Assembly (NCBI GenBank): GCA_015062395.1
Contig: SUUS01000012.1
Span: 1 to 35,741 of the forward strand
DNA length: 35,741 bases
Direction of reading: 5' to 3'
Origin: Alphaproteobacteria bacterium
GTDB taxonomy: Bacteria > Pseudomonadota > Alphaproteobacteria > CAAHEQ01 > UBA3637
The position numbers and the translations under genes were made by a program. Each line of letters begins with the position of its first letter. Position 1 is the stretch's first letter. The notes below the pieces were generated by a model that worked only from the letters and a program-made list of their open reading frames with translations, was not told the DNA's origin and did no database searches. Positions 8,033 to 17,561 of the stretch are shown piece after piece.

Positions 8033-10044
8033 ATAATTTGAGCATCCTTTCTTTCTAAATACACAACAGTCACATCATCGGGTGGTGGTTTTGGTGCAAA
8101 ATCAAAAAAGCGTTCCATAACAGAAGATACTGTTTGTTCTGGAGTAAAACTTGCATCCCTTACAAAGGGTTTAACCAAGTTAGAAAAGCCATCTTCGCCC
8201 AAACGCAATCCTTCTTTATTTGGAGATTCTGTTAATGCATCAGAATACAACATCAACTTTGAACCTTTAGGAAACGGTATCTGATAATTGTGATATTGAG
8301 CTTGCTTACTAATTCCCAATGGCATTCCATCAGCATTAACTAATTCTATTTTTTCGCCATTAATCAAAAGTGGTTTAGGAACACCAGCGGCCGAATAAAC
8401 AATTCTATCCTTCTTCAAATCAACAACCCCTAAAAAGAAAGTTGCAAATTGACCTCTGGGCAACAAATGAAGTAATTGAGCATTCATCATAGTCATTGCA
8501 GATGCTGGGATTTCAATACTAATACTATCCATTTGAGTAATTAATGCATGCAATCTAAAAGTATTTAATGCAGCAGAAACACCATGCCCAGAAAAATCAC
8601 AAATATAAACAGCAAACTTACTGTCAGACAAAGGAACTATATCCCAAAAATCCCCCCCCAAACGAGAAGAGGGTTCAAAATGATGCGCAAAATGCACTCC
8701 ATATTTAGATGCTATATTTTGCAACATCAAATCAGATGGTAAAAGCGTTCTTTGCATACGTTGTGCCGAATTTAATTCTTCATTTAATTGATTAAGTTGT
8801 TTCTCTAAATGCTTGATTAACATACGATTTTCGAGATGAACTTTAATTCGAGAGAAAAACTCCAATGGATTAATCGGCTTTGTAATAAAATCCGTTGCAC
8901 CACTTCTGAATGTTTTATCTCTGGCTTCTCGAGTATCGCTTGCAGTCTCGATTAAAACAGGAATATCTTGTGTAGCAGGAGATGATTTTAAACTATGTAA
9001 AACTTCATACCCATTCATACGAGGCATTGTAATGTCCAAAATAATCAAATCTGGTTTAAATGTTTCGACTTTTTTTAATCCTTCTACACCGTCCGTTGCA
9101 CATTCAACCATTGTAATACCGATTACATTTAATAAACGATAAAGCATTGTTTGATTGGATAAATTATCCTCGATAACTAACACGCGACAATCGGCAACGG
9201 AAGGACGTGAATAAAGTTCTTGTTTTGGTGCTGAAGACACCTCCTCCTCTTCCTTATCAACATAAACGCTTTCTGCTTGCGTATAAGTATCTTTCAAACC
9301 AAAAACAAGGTTCATTTCACGACCAAAATCATCTATTGTACAAGAATCTGCTATGCCAGCAATAAACAACAAACCTCGCCCACTTTTATTTCGGACAGCA
9401 GTTAAAGAACGATTCGCAAAATTATCACGAATAACATACCCTGCCCCCTCATCTTTGATTTTTATACGCAAAATTGAATTATCCCACGTAGCCGACAAAG
9501 ACAAACTTTTACGAGCATACGCAGGATCTTTTAAGCGTTCTGATAAAATTCGTCCATATTCCATAAACAAACGAGCAGACTGACGGTATTCACTACTGAT
9601 ATCCAAATTACCATGTATCAAACCATTTACAATCGCTTCATGTAAAGCCAAATGAATCCCAGCCGATCTATCTGGACTTAAATTAATGCGTTGATTAAGC
9701 GCATCAACAAAAATCTTGGCAATATCGCAATTGTAAATAACAGGACAAGTCAACAAAAAAGACAAAGAATTTGATAAATTATCCTTATTTGTAATTTCAA
9801 TAAAATCACGCACGGAGTCTTCCATCGATTGTGCATCAATAATCCGTTCAAAATTCTTTGAAAATAAATCTGCCAACCTGACGTCTTCAAATTCATCTGC
9901 AATCAAAGTAGAACCTGATGGAATTTCCTTTAATTCCGATAAAAAAGGAGCATTTTCATTAGGATACAGATGAAAAGCATCCATTTTAGCTATATTTTTG
10001 ACGACATCCAAAGGAACCGAATCAGAAATAAGATATTTTTCCAT
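8026..10044 (-). CDS. HATPase - response receiver - PP2C (SpoIIE-type) phosphatase fusion
   Basis: 672 residues with three signalling modules. Residues about 110-255 are a GHKL ATPase of the RsbW anti-sigma kinase kind (HEAIVNGLIHGN with N140; DEGAGY; GRGLLFI). Residues 286-405 are a receiver domain with acidic pair E292-D293, phosphoacceptor D337 and K389. A short coiled linker (about 405-430) leads to the PP2C phosphatase at about 435-665, with metal-binding aspartates in GGDFWD (463-468), CDFSGHG (D483), YSDALTE (D602) and PPDDVTV (D657). The layout suggests one protein that both phosphorylates and dephosphorylates a partner (an anti-anti-sigma-like protein), gated by a sensor kinase. No partner gene is in the window. 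Its ribosome-binding site lies in a hairpin (10047-10077). Confidence 0.9.
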   Translation of the reverse strand: MEKYLISDSVPLDVVKNIAKMDAFHLYPNENAPFLSELKEIPSGSTLIADEFEDVRLADLFSKNFERIIDAQSMEDSVRDFIEITNKDNLSNSLSFLLTCPVIYNCDIAKIFVDALNQRINLSPDRSAGIHLALHEAIVNGLIHGNLDISSEYRQSARLFMEYGRILSERLKDPAYARKSLSLSATWDNSILRIKIKDEGAGYVIRDNFANRSLTAVRNKSGRGLLFIAGIADSCTIDDFGREMNLVFGLKDTYTQAESVYVDKEEEEVSSAPKQELYSRPSVADCRVLVIEDNLSNQTMLYRLLNVIGITMVECATDGVEGLKKVETFKPDLIILDITMPRMNGYEVLHSLKSSPATQDIPVLIETASDTREARDKTFRSGATDFITKPINPLEFFSRIKVHLENRMLIKHLEKQLNQLNEELNSAQRMQRTLLPSDLMLQNIASKYGVHFAHHFEPSSRLGGDFWDIVPLSDSKFAVYICDFSGHGVSAALNTFRLHALITQMDSISIEIPASAMTMMNAQLLHLLPRGQFATFFLGVVDLKKDRIVYSAAGVPKPLLINGEKIELVNADGMPLGISKQAQYHNYQIPFPKGSKLMLYSDALTESPNKEGLRLGEDGFSNLVKPFVRDASFTPEQTVSSVMERFFDFAPKPPPDDVTVVYLERKDAQIIW

Positions 10045-10046
10045 AA

Positions 10047-10077
10047 AAAACCTCTTTTTTTCTTATTTTGAGGTTTT
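10047..10077 (-). promoter_or_regulatory. Hairpin covering the ribosome-binding site of the HATPase-REC-PP2C gene
   Basis: On the minus strand AAAACCTC (10077-10070) can pair with GAGGTTTT (10054-10047) around a 15-nt A-rich loop. GAGG (10054-10051) is the only Shine-Dalgarno candidate, 6 nt before the ATG, so an 8-bp stem would hide it. This could control translation by temperature or by a binder; it is inference from base complementarity alone. Confidence 0.4.
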
Positions 10078-10137
10078 AAAGTTAATAAAGCGTAAAATCG
10101 AATAAAAAAACTTTCTTTATTTACAGTTTACTGCAGA

Positions 10138-10374
10138 TTATTTATCGGATATACAGCGCCAAAAATTTTCATCGAGTAATGTTTCCAATGCAACAGTCAC
10201 TGTTCTTTCATTCCCCCCCTGTTCTTTCAAACGAACATGAACTGGAGCTGGTGAATAATCTATCACTCTGTCAAGAATGAAAGTAGAAGGAACCTTATCA
10301 TTTTTCACAAATATACTTCCCTCTTTTAGGTCAACATTTAAATTATCTTTTTTCTTTTTCTTAAAAAACAGCAT
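10138..10374 (-). CDS. Small basic hypothetical protein at the end of the F0 operon
   Basis: 78 residues, beginning with a lysine run after FF (MLFFKKKKKDN), then a mainly beta-strand-like region (SIFVKNDKVPSTFILDRVID, VHVRLKEQ) and FWRCISDK at the end. No signal peptide or membrane helix. It starts 12 bp after the b subunit gene with GAGG just upstream, so it is very likely expressed with the ATP synthase genes. No family recognised; the position could mean a role in F0 assembly, but nothing in the sequence shows that. Confidence 0.6.
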   Translation of the reverse strand: MLFFKKKKKDNLNVDLKEGSIFVKNDKVPSTFILDRVIDYSPAPVHVRLKEQGGNERTVTVALETLLDENFWRCISDK

Positions 10375-10386
10375 TTTTTCCTCTTT

Positions 10387-10923
10387 TTACTTTTCTAAAA
10401 TTGCACTTTTTAATGAAGATGAATCTTTTTCTAAAAAAGTTGCCAATTCATCAAAAGCAACACTCATAAAATCTTTTTTCTCTTCATTCAAATCCATCAA
10501 AACGTTTTTAGTTATATCTGTAGACAAAGATAAAACCTTGCGATTTAAATCTGCTAATCCAGTTTTTTGTATTAAATTAACGCGATCTAAAATTTCTTGT
10601 TTTTTATCTTTTAGATATTGAGCTTGCTCCAACTGGGTATTTTCTTTCAGAGCTCTTGCTTCTTTTAAACCTGCTTGCATTATTTTTTTACGTTCAACAT
10701 CTTTATAAAAATTTTTTTGCTGAACCGACTTAAGTAAATCTTCAGCCTCTCGCCTTAACTTTAAAGCTTCGTGCCAATGTGAACAAATGTGATTAGAACG
10801 AATTTTAACCCATTTAATCAGCAAACGATATATAGGAACAGAAATCAATCCTATAGAAATAAAAAAGGCTACCCCTTTCCATAATTCTGCATCATCAAGA
10901 AATAAAAAAACATTATCCCACAT
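10387..10923 (-). CDS. atpF: ATP synthase F0 subunit b
   Basis: 178 residues. One N-terminal membrane helix (about 15-35) is followed by a long charged alpha-helical stalk (HEALKLRREAEDLLK, then repeated Lys/Glu heptads). This is one half of the b-b' peripheral stalk that holds F1 to F0. Assignment as b, not b', rests on its position after b' and on the LRREAEDLL segment seen in alphaproteobacterial b subunits. It overlaps the b' gene by 11 bp. Confidence 0.88.
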   Translation of the reverse strand: MWDNVFLFLDDAELWKGVAFFISIGLISVPIYRLLIKWVKIRSNHICSHWHEALKLRREAEDLLKSVQQKNFYKDVERKKIMQAGLKEARALKENTQLEQAQYLKDKKQEILDRVNLIQKTGLADLNRKVLSLSTDITKNVLMDLNEEKKDFMSVAFDELATFLEKDSSSLKSAILEK

Positions 10924-11413
10924 TTGCTTCCTCTTTTATCTGTGATGCAACTTTTTCTTGCAAAACATTATTCGAAACATCAGTACGATAAAAAAACTTT
11001 AAAACAGCTTTTACAAAAGTTTGAGCTATCGTCTCTAAACGATTTAATGTATCTGTTTGTATTTTTTGTATGTTATCTTCTGCTTGCTTTGTATTTTCTG
11101 CCAAAGTTTGCATTAAATTTTTTTCTTGTTGAGCATAAGACAATGCGATTTCATCGTGAACTGTTTGTAAAACTTTTGAAGAATACTGCTTCGCTTCATC
11201 AACATATTGCTGATAAGCTTTTTGTGTTAATTGAGCTTGAGCCGTAAATTTATCAGCTTGACGCAAAATATCTTTAATTTTCTCATCTCGCTCTTTAATG
11301 ATATTTTCCAACGGAGGCAACAGCCAAAACTTTACAGCAAAAAACAATATGCCGAACGAAATTAGCAGCCAAAAAATCTGTGCACAATAAAAATGAAACT
11401 CTAATTGAGGCAT
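10913..11413 (-). CDS. atpF2: ATP synthase F0 subunit b'
   Basis: 166 residues starting MPQLEFHFYCAQIFWLLISF, very close to the MPQLD...QIFWL opening of alphaproteobacterial b' subunits. A single membrane helix (about 10-30) with LPPLENIIKERDEKIKDIL is followed by a coiled-coil stalk. Having separate b and b' is usual in Alphaproteobacteria and phototrophs. It follows atpE by 15 bp. Confidence 0.9.
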   Translation of the reverse strand: MPQLEFHFYCAQIFWLLISFGILFFAVKFWLLPPLENIIKERDEKIKDILRQADKFTAQAQLTQKAYQQYVDEAKQYSSKVLQTVHDEIALSYAQQEKNLMQTLAENTKQAEDNIQKIQTDTLNRLETIAQTFVKAVLKFFYRTDVSNNVLQEKVASQIKEEANVG

Positions 11414-11428
11414 TAAACACCTTTAATT

Positions 11429-11671
11429 TTAAGAAAACAACATCATAAATGCTAAAACCAACGCATACAAGGCAATAGCTTCTGTCATACCAGCACCGAT
11501 ATAAGCAAACAAAGTGACATCATTCTTCACAGAAGGATTTCTGCTGATTGAAGATATAATTGTAATCCAAATTTGTGCAACCCATTTTGCAACAGAAATC
11601 ATAACCAAAGAACAAATACCTATTGATAAGTATTTAGCTGCTTGAGCAATATATTGCATAGAATCTTCCAT
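11429..11671 (-). CDS. atpE: ATP synthase F0 subunit c with aberrant first helix
   Basis: 80 residues forming a two-helix hairpin with polar loop R44-N45-P46 and the ion-binding carboxylate E64 in GMTEAIALYALVLAF, which closely matches alphaproteobacterial c subunits. The first helix is abnormal: where relatives have a run of alternating glycines (GAGIGIGN) this protein has SVAKWVAQ, with a lysine and bulky residues. The alternating glycines let neighbouring inner helices pack, so the rotor ring should differ in size or packing. E64 is followed by Ala and the first-helix Gln is two positions off, so the Na+-type signature (Gln, Glu-Ser) is not met and protons are the likelier ion. The reading frame is intact and in operon context. 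Confidence 0.9.
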   Translation of the reverse strand: MEDSMQYIAQAAKYLSIGICSLVMISVAKWVAQIWITIISSISRNPSVKNDVTLFAYIGAGMTEAIALYALVLAFMMLFS

Positions 11672-11683
11672 TTTTTTCTCCTT

Positions 11684-12415
11684 TTACTCTTCTTGTTCAA
11701 AAGCTTCACTTAAGTAAATACAGCTTAAAATTGTAAAAATATACGCCTGTAATACTGCAATGAAAACTTCAAATAAAATTAAAACACCCGTAAATAATAA
11801 TGGTATAAACCCAGCCAAGCCCAGAATAAAAACAAAGCCAGCAACAACCTCTAACATAATATGTCCGACGGTCATATTCATAACTAAACGCACAGTCAAA
11901 CTGAATGGTTTAGATAAAAATGATATAATTTCAATAGGAACCATCAATGGCGCCAACGCCCAAGGTATCCCCTTTGGAAAAAAGATATGAAACCATGAAA
12001 AACCACGCTTCCAAACCCCTAAAACAATAGAAACCAACAAACCGATTAAAGAAATGGCTCCCACGATAGACAAATGACTTGTAAATGTAAATGCGTAAGG
12101 GAACAATCCCATAAAATTTCCAAATAAAATAAATAAAAACAACGTTAATATGAATGGTAAAATACTTAACCCATGACTTCCGATTGTATCTTCTATCATT
12201 TTTTTGATAAAAGAATAAAGCGTTTCTGCTATTGTTTGTCCAAGATGGGGAACTATTTTTAAACGACGTGTTAAGAGCCACATAAACAAAATAATCAAAA
12301 AACTACTCAACAACATCATAATCGAAGCATTAGATAAAGAAATATCTAACGGGCCTAAACGAAGTGGCACATAAACGTCTATATTAAATTGTTCCAATGG
12401 ATTATGCATTTTCAT
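11684..12415 (-). CDS. atpB: ATP synthase F0 subunit a
   Basis: 243 residues with about six membrane helices. The essential arginine is R176 in SLTVRLVMNM, matching the R-L-x-x-N-M motif of the family; the second half-channel helix shows LQAYIFTILSCIYLSEA near the C-terminus. It forms the ion half-channels next to the c ring. The ATG overlaps the atpI stop codon by 4 bp (ATGA), so translation is probably coupled. Confidence 0.93.
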   Translation of the reverse strand: MKMHNPLEQFNIDVYVPLRLGPLDISLSNASIMMLLSSFLIILFMWLLTRRLKIVPHLGQTIAETLYSFIKKMIEDTIGSHGLSILPFILTLFLFILFGNFMGLFPYAFTFTSHLSIVGAISLIGLLVSIVLGVWKRGFSWFHIFFPKGIPWALAPLMVPIEIISFLSKPFSLTVRLVMNMTVGHIMLEVVAGFVFILGLAGFIPLLFTGVLILFEVFIAVLQAYIFTILSCIYLSEAFEQEE

Positions 12416-12708
12416 TTCTGATTTTCCTTTGAAATTACTTTTACAGACCTGTAAAGGTTAAGAATAGACGCAAAACCACCTAACAAAACAAAAACAGCGA
12501 TAACAAAAACATGTAAATCAAAAATTCGATATAATAAATAACCGATAGCCGTCCCCACTAAAACACCACTAATTAAATCGGAAAAAACCATTGTCAATAC
12601 ATAAAAAGGCGTTAACGACTTATTTTTTTTTGACACACGTTTTTTTTGAAAAGAGCTAATCTTTTCCTTTAATTGAGATATATTTTGTTGAACAGCCTCA
12701 TTCATCAA
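12412..12708 (-). CDS. atpI: ATP synthase assembly protein AtpI
   Basis: 98 residues: a charged N-terminal helix (LKEKISSFQKKRVSKKNK) and two membrane helices containing DLISGVLVGTAIGYLLYR and the following hydrophobic stretch, as in the AtpI/AtpZ family that helps build the c ring and may carry Mg2+ or Ca2+. It is first of the F0 subunit genes proper and 3 bp after the DsbA-like gene. Confidence 0.85.
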   Translation of the reverse strand: MMNEAVQQNISQLKEKISSFQKKRVSKKNKSLTPFYVLTMVFSDLISGVLVGTAIGYLLYRIFDLHVFVIAVFVLLGGFASILNLYRSVKVISKENQK

Positions 12709-12711
12709 AAC

Positions 12712-13482
12712 TTATTCCTTTGACATCTTATTTAAAACAGATAAAAGCTTAACTTCATCAGCTCCAGAAATAATTTCAGTCTGATTACCCTTTACAACCA
12801 CAGTGGTCGGAGTTCCATTAATTTTATACTGTTGTGCATATTTATCTCGATTAACAATAATATGTTGTTGCAATGTTTTATCCGATAAACAAGCCCTGAC
12901 ATCACCTTTAGTCATACCTTGCAATGATGCATAAGCTGTCACGATTTCTTGAGCATTCGGCTTAAAAGCCCAATTTTCTTGATTTTCAAATAACAGATTT
13001 AAAAATTTAAAATAATTCTCTTTTTTTGCACAACGAGCCAACATAGCACCAGCCAACGCTCTGTTATCAAAAGGAAAATCAACGTAAGTCAAGAAAACTT
13101 TTCCTGTTTCAATAAAATCTTTTTCAACCTTTTTAAGTGCTTTTACATGAAAATCTGCACAATGAGAACAAGTTAAAGATGAAAAAACATACATTTTAAC
13201 AGGCGCATTTTCATCCCCCATCGTTCTGGGAGCCAACTTTGCTAAAGTAGAAACAGCGACTGGTTTATTTTCTGTTGCATTTGCAGATTTGATTATATTA
13301 AATGATAAATCCAACGGTTCATAAACATCTTCTGGAGATACAGGTGCAGAATTTTCAAAAATAACTGTTTCCCCCTTATTTGCCGTTAAACCTGGCATCG
13401 GAGTGGGCGCAACTTGATTCATATAATAAACAATACCAAAAAAAAGAAGCCCACCCAAAATAGTTAACCAAATAGATTTCAT
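12712..13482 (-). CDS. Membrane-anchored DsbA-like thiol oxidoreductase
   Basis: 256 residues. An uncleaved N-terminal membrane anchor (about 4-20) is followed by a Pro/Ala-rich linker and a thioredoxin-fold DsbA domain with the active site C105-S-H-C108 and the cis-proline loop in INGTPTTVV. It would oxidise or isomerise cysteines in periplasmic proteins; the window encodes at least two Cys-rich exported candidates. It resembles the Com1/BdbD-like DsbA proteins of Alphaproteobacteria. It heads the F0 operon under a good promoter (13511-13539), a position without obvious functional reason. AAAGGA lies 8 nt before the ATG. Confidence 0.87.
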   Translation of the reverse strand: MKSIWLTILGGLLFFGIVYYMNQVAPTPMPGLTANKGETVIFENSAPVSPEDVYEPLDLSFNIIKSANATENKPVAVSTLAKLAPRTMGDENAPVKMYVFSSLTCSHCADFHVKALKKVEKDFIETGKVFLTYVDFPFDNRALAGAMLARCAKKENYFKFLNLLFENQENWAFKPNAQEIVTAYASLQGMTKGDVRACLSDKTLQQHIIVNRDKYAQQYKINGTPTTVVVKGNQTEIISGADEVKLLSVLNKMSKE

Positions 13483-13510
13483 TTTAAATTCCTTTCAATC
13501 TTTCATCGTT

Positions 13511-13539
13511 ATATTAAATTGTTTTTTTCTGCTTGGCAA
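13511..13539 (-). promoter_or_regulatory. Sigma70-type promoter for the dsbA-like/F0 ATP synthase operon
   Basis: Minus strand TTGCCA (13539-13534), 17-nt spacer, TAATAT (13516-13511), about 30 nt before the start codon of the DsbA-like gene. It would drive the whole dsbA-like-atpI-atpB-atpE-b'-b run. Confidence 0.6.
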
Positions 13540-13542
13540 GTA

Positions 13543-15167
<1,625 letters not shown>

Positions 15168-15170
15168 CTA

Positions 15171-15198
15171 TTGATATTTTCAAAAAAACATTTATTAT
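15171..15198 (+). promoter_or_regulatory. Probable promoter for lepB-rnc-era-recO
   Basis: TTGATA (15171-15176), 16-nt spacer, TATTAT (15193-15198), in the 81-bp gap between divergent tgt and lepB and 35 nt before the lepB ATG. Confidence 0.5.
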
Positions 15199-15233
15199 AG
15201 GCGTTAGTTTAACAAAAAAGAAAAGATTTAACA

Positions 15234-16004
15234 ATGATAAAAGATAAAAAAACAACAAAAAAAGATGAAACAACGTTTAAATCATGGCTAAAAGAAAATG
15301 CAAAAGCATTATTTTGGGCGCTTCTGATTGCTTTATCCGTTCGCTCCTGTGCTTTGGAACCGTTTAACATTCCCTCTGGGTCAATGATTCCAACATTGTT
15401 AGTAGGCGATTATTTATTCGTGAATAAAAACAGCTATGGTTATTCAAAGTATTCCTTTCCATTTGCTCTAGCGCCCATTTCTGATAGAATTTTTTATTCA
15501 GAACCTAAACAAGGCGATATTGTGGTATTTAGACTTCCAACGAATCCGTCTGTTGACTTTATTAAACGGGTTATTGGCTTACCAGGAGATACCATTCAGG
15601 TAAAAGCAGGCGTATTACACATCAATAACAAACCTGTTAAAAGAAATTTCAAAGCTACAGTTATGCAAGAACGACAAGGACAAATGCTAGAACATAAATT
15701 GTATGATGAAGTCTTGCCAAATGGTTTGATACATGAAATTATTGAATTTTCAGATAACGAAGAAGCTGACAACACAATTTCATTTGTCGTCCCAGAGAAT
15801 CACTTTTTTATGATGGGAGACAATCGAGATAATTCCGTAGACTCGCGCTTTTTAGATAAAGTTGGGTACGTTCCTAAAACTCACTTAATCGGACATGCTA
15901 GCTTCATCTTCTATTCTAACAATGGTTATGCTCCATTTGTTGCGTTTTGGAGTTGGCCAAAATCAATCAGATGGAACAGATTATTTAGAAAAATAGGACC
16001 TTAA
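15234..16004 (+). CDS. lepB: Signal peptidase I
   Basis: 256 residues. After a lysine-rich cytoplasmic start there is one membrane helix (about 28-45), then the catalytic serine in IPSGSMIPTLLVGD, the general-base lysine in DFIKRVIGLPGD, and box E GDNRDNSVDSR. It removes signal peptides from exported proteins on the outer side of the inner membrane. First gene of the conserved lepB-rnc-era-recO operon; the stop is 1 bp from the rnc start. Confidence 0.95.
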   Translation: MIKDKKTTKKDETTFKSWLKENAKALFWALLIALSVRSCALEPFNIPSGSMIPTLLVGDYLFVNKNSYGYSKYSFPFALAPISDRIFYSEPKQGDIVVFRLPTNPSVDFIKRVIGLPGDTIQVKAGVLHINNKPVKRNFKATVMQERQGQMLEHKLYDEVLPNGLIHEIIEFSDNEEADNTISFVVPENHFFMMGDNRDNSVDSRFLDKVGYVPKTHLIGHASFIFYSNNGYAPFVAFWSWPKSIRWNRLFRKIGP

Positions 16005-16005
16005 A

Positions 16006-16656
16006 ATGGAAAACTTGCAAAAAACTATAAATTATCATTTTAAAAATATATCCTTATTGAAAAACGCTTTGACTTTAGCAAAGGGAAATAAGGCTGCTCG
16101 ATATGAACGTTTAGAGTTTTTAGGGGATAGAGTATTGGGTCTTATAGTTGCCGACTTATTGTTGCAACACCACACGAAAGAAAAAGAAGGTGATATCGCC
16201 AAACGTTTTACAGCTCTGGTTCGCGAAGAAACACTGGCTGATTTAGCTAAAAGTTTAGGAATCGGTAATGCGCTCATTACAGACGTACCTGAATTGCGTG
16301 AAAACAACTCCGTATTAGCTGATGTTATGGAAGCTCTTTTGGCTGCAATTTACAAAGACAGCGACTTTGAAACCGTTTACAAATTAACAGCTCCATTATT
16401 TAGACCTCTTTTAGATAAAGATATTAAACCACCAACAGATCCGAAAACAGCAATTCAAGAATGGGGCCACAAACACAATATCATGCTTCCCAAATATACA
16501 ATAGTCTCGCAATCAGGTCCTGCTCACGCGCCTGTTTTTAAAGTCTGTCTTCAAATGGCTGGATTTTCTGATGTTTTTGGCGAAGGAACTTCAAAAAAAT
16601 TGGCCGAACAAAATGCAGCTGAAACATTTTTAAATACATACGTAAAGGAAAAGTAA
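16006..16656 (+). CDS. rnc: Ribonuclease III
   Basis: 216 residues. The family signature ERLEFLGDRVLGL (about 34-46) and the second metal-binding stretch LADVMEALLAAIY (about 104-116) are intact. The C-terminal double-stranded RNA-binding domain starts near DPKTAIQEWGHKH and ends with KKLAEQNAAETFL. It processes rRNA precursors and double-stranded RNA. Two bases separate it from era. Confidence 0.95.
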   Translation: MENLQKTINYHFKNISLLKNALTLAKGNKAARYERLEFLGDRVLGLIVADLLLQHHTKEKEGDIAKRFTALVREETLADLAKSLGIGNALITDVPELRENNSVLADVMEALLAAIYKDSDFETVYKLTAPLFRPLLDKDIKPPTDPKTAIQEWGHKHNIMLPKYTIVSQSGPAHAPVFKVCLQMAGFSDVFGEGTSKKLAEQNAAETFLNTYVKEK

Positions 16657-16658
16657 AT

Positions 16659-17561
16659 ATGGAAAATCAAACTCATTGTGGTTTTGTTGCCGTATTGGGA
16701 GCTCCAAATGCAGGAAAATCAACTTTAGTCAATCTGTTAGTTGGTGCCAAAGTGTCCATTGTATCACCAAAAGTTCAAACAACACGTTCCAGAGTTCGAG
16801 GCATTGTTGTAGAAGGAAATACAGAAATCATATTGGTCGATGTTCCAGGTATTTTCAAACCCAAACGCAGATTGGACAGAGCAATGGTCGCAACAGCTTG
16901 GAGCGAATCGAATGATGCTGATGAAAGAATGTTATTGATTGACGTAAAAAAAGGATTAGATGACGATACGATTCGAATCATAAATCAGCTAGAAAAAGAC
17001 CATCGACCGACAATTTTGGTCTTAAATAAAATCGATTTAATTGAAAAAGAAAAACTATTGCCTCTGATAGAAAAATTAAAAGATTATTCTATATTCAAAG
17101 AAACCTTTATGATTAGTGCTAAAAATGGCGAAAATGTAAAAGAATTACTCGATTATTTAGTATCACAAATGCCCATTGGTACTTTTATGTTTCCATCGGA
17201 TAATTTATCAGATTTACCGAATCGACTTTTTGTTGCAGAAATTACCAGAGAAAAGTTATACTTAAATCTGCAACAAGAATTACCCTATTCCATAGCAGTT
17301 GAAACAAATAAATTTGAACGAAACCTCGAAAAAAACGATATTCGAATTGAACAAACTATTTATGTTGAACGAACGGGACAAAAAGCAATTATAATTGGAA
17401 AAAATGGTACTATGCTCAAAAAGATTGGTTCTGCAGTCAGATATGAATTAACAAAAATTTTTGAATGCCCTGTTCATGTTTTTTTATTTGTAAAGGTTAA
17501 AGAAAATTGGGTCAACGACCCAGAACGCTATGCAGAATGGGGGCTGGACTTTAATGCCTGA
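16659..17561 (+). CDS. era: GTPase Era
   Basis: 300 residues. GTPase motifs: G1 GAPNAGKST (14-22), switch I TTRSRVRG, G3 DVPGI, G4 NKID, G5 SAKNG. The C-terminal KH domain shows IIIGKNGTMLKKIG. It binds the 3' end of 16S rRNA during small-subunit assembly. Its last 8 bases overlap the recO start. Confidence 0.96.
   Translation: MENQTHCGFVAVLGAPNAGKSTLVNLLVGAKVSIVSPKVQTTRSRVRGIVVEGNTEIILVDVPGIFKPKRRLDRAMVATAWSESNDADERMLLIDVKKGLDDDTIRIINQLEKDHRPTILVLNKIDLIEKEKLLPLIEKLKDYSIFKETFMISAKNGENVKELLDYLVSQMPIGTFMFPSDNLSDLPNRLFVAEITREKLYLNLQQELPYSIAVETNKFERNLEKNDIRIEQTIYVERTGQKAIIIGKNGTMLKKIGSAVRYELTKIFECPVHVFLFVKVKENWVNDPERYAEWGLDFNA

Noticed and set aside
10277-10621. A 114-codon plus-strand frame across atpF and the small gene after it
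   Set aside because: Phe/Lys-rich shadow of two genes on the other strand, without promoter or ribosome-binding site.
11429-11671. Na+-specific c subunit, suggested by the oxaloacetate decarboxylase nearby
   Set aside because: E64 is followed by Ala, not Ser or Thr, and the Gln in the first helix is two positions away from the Na+-site position.
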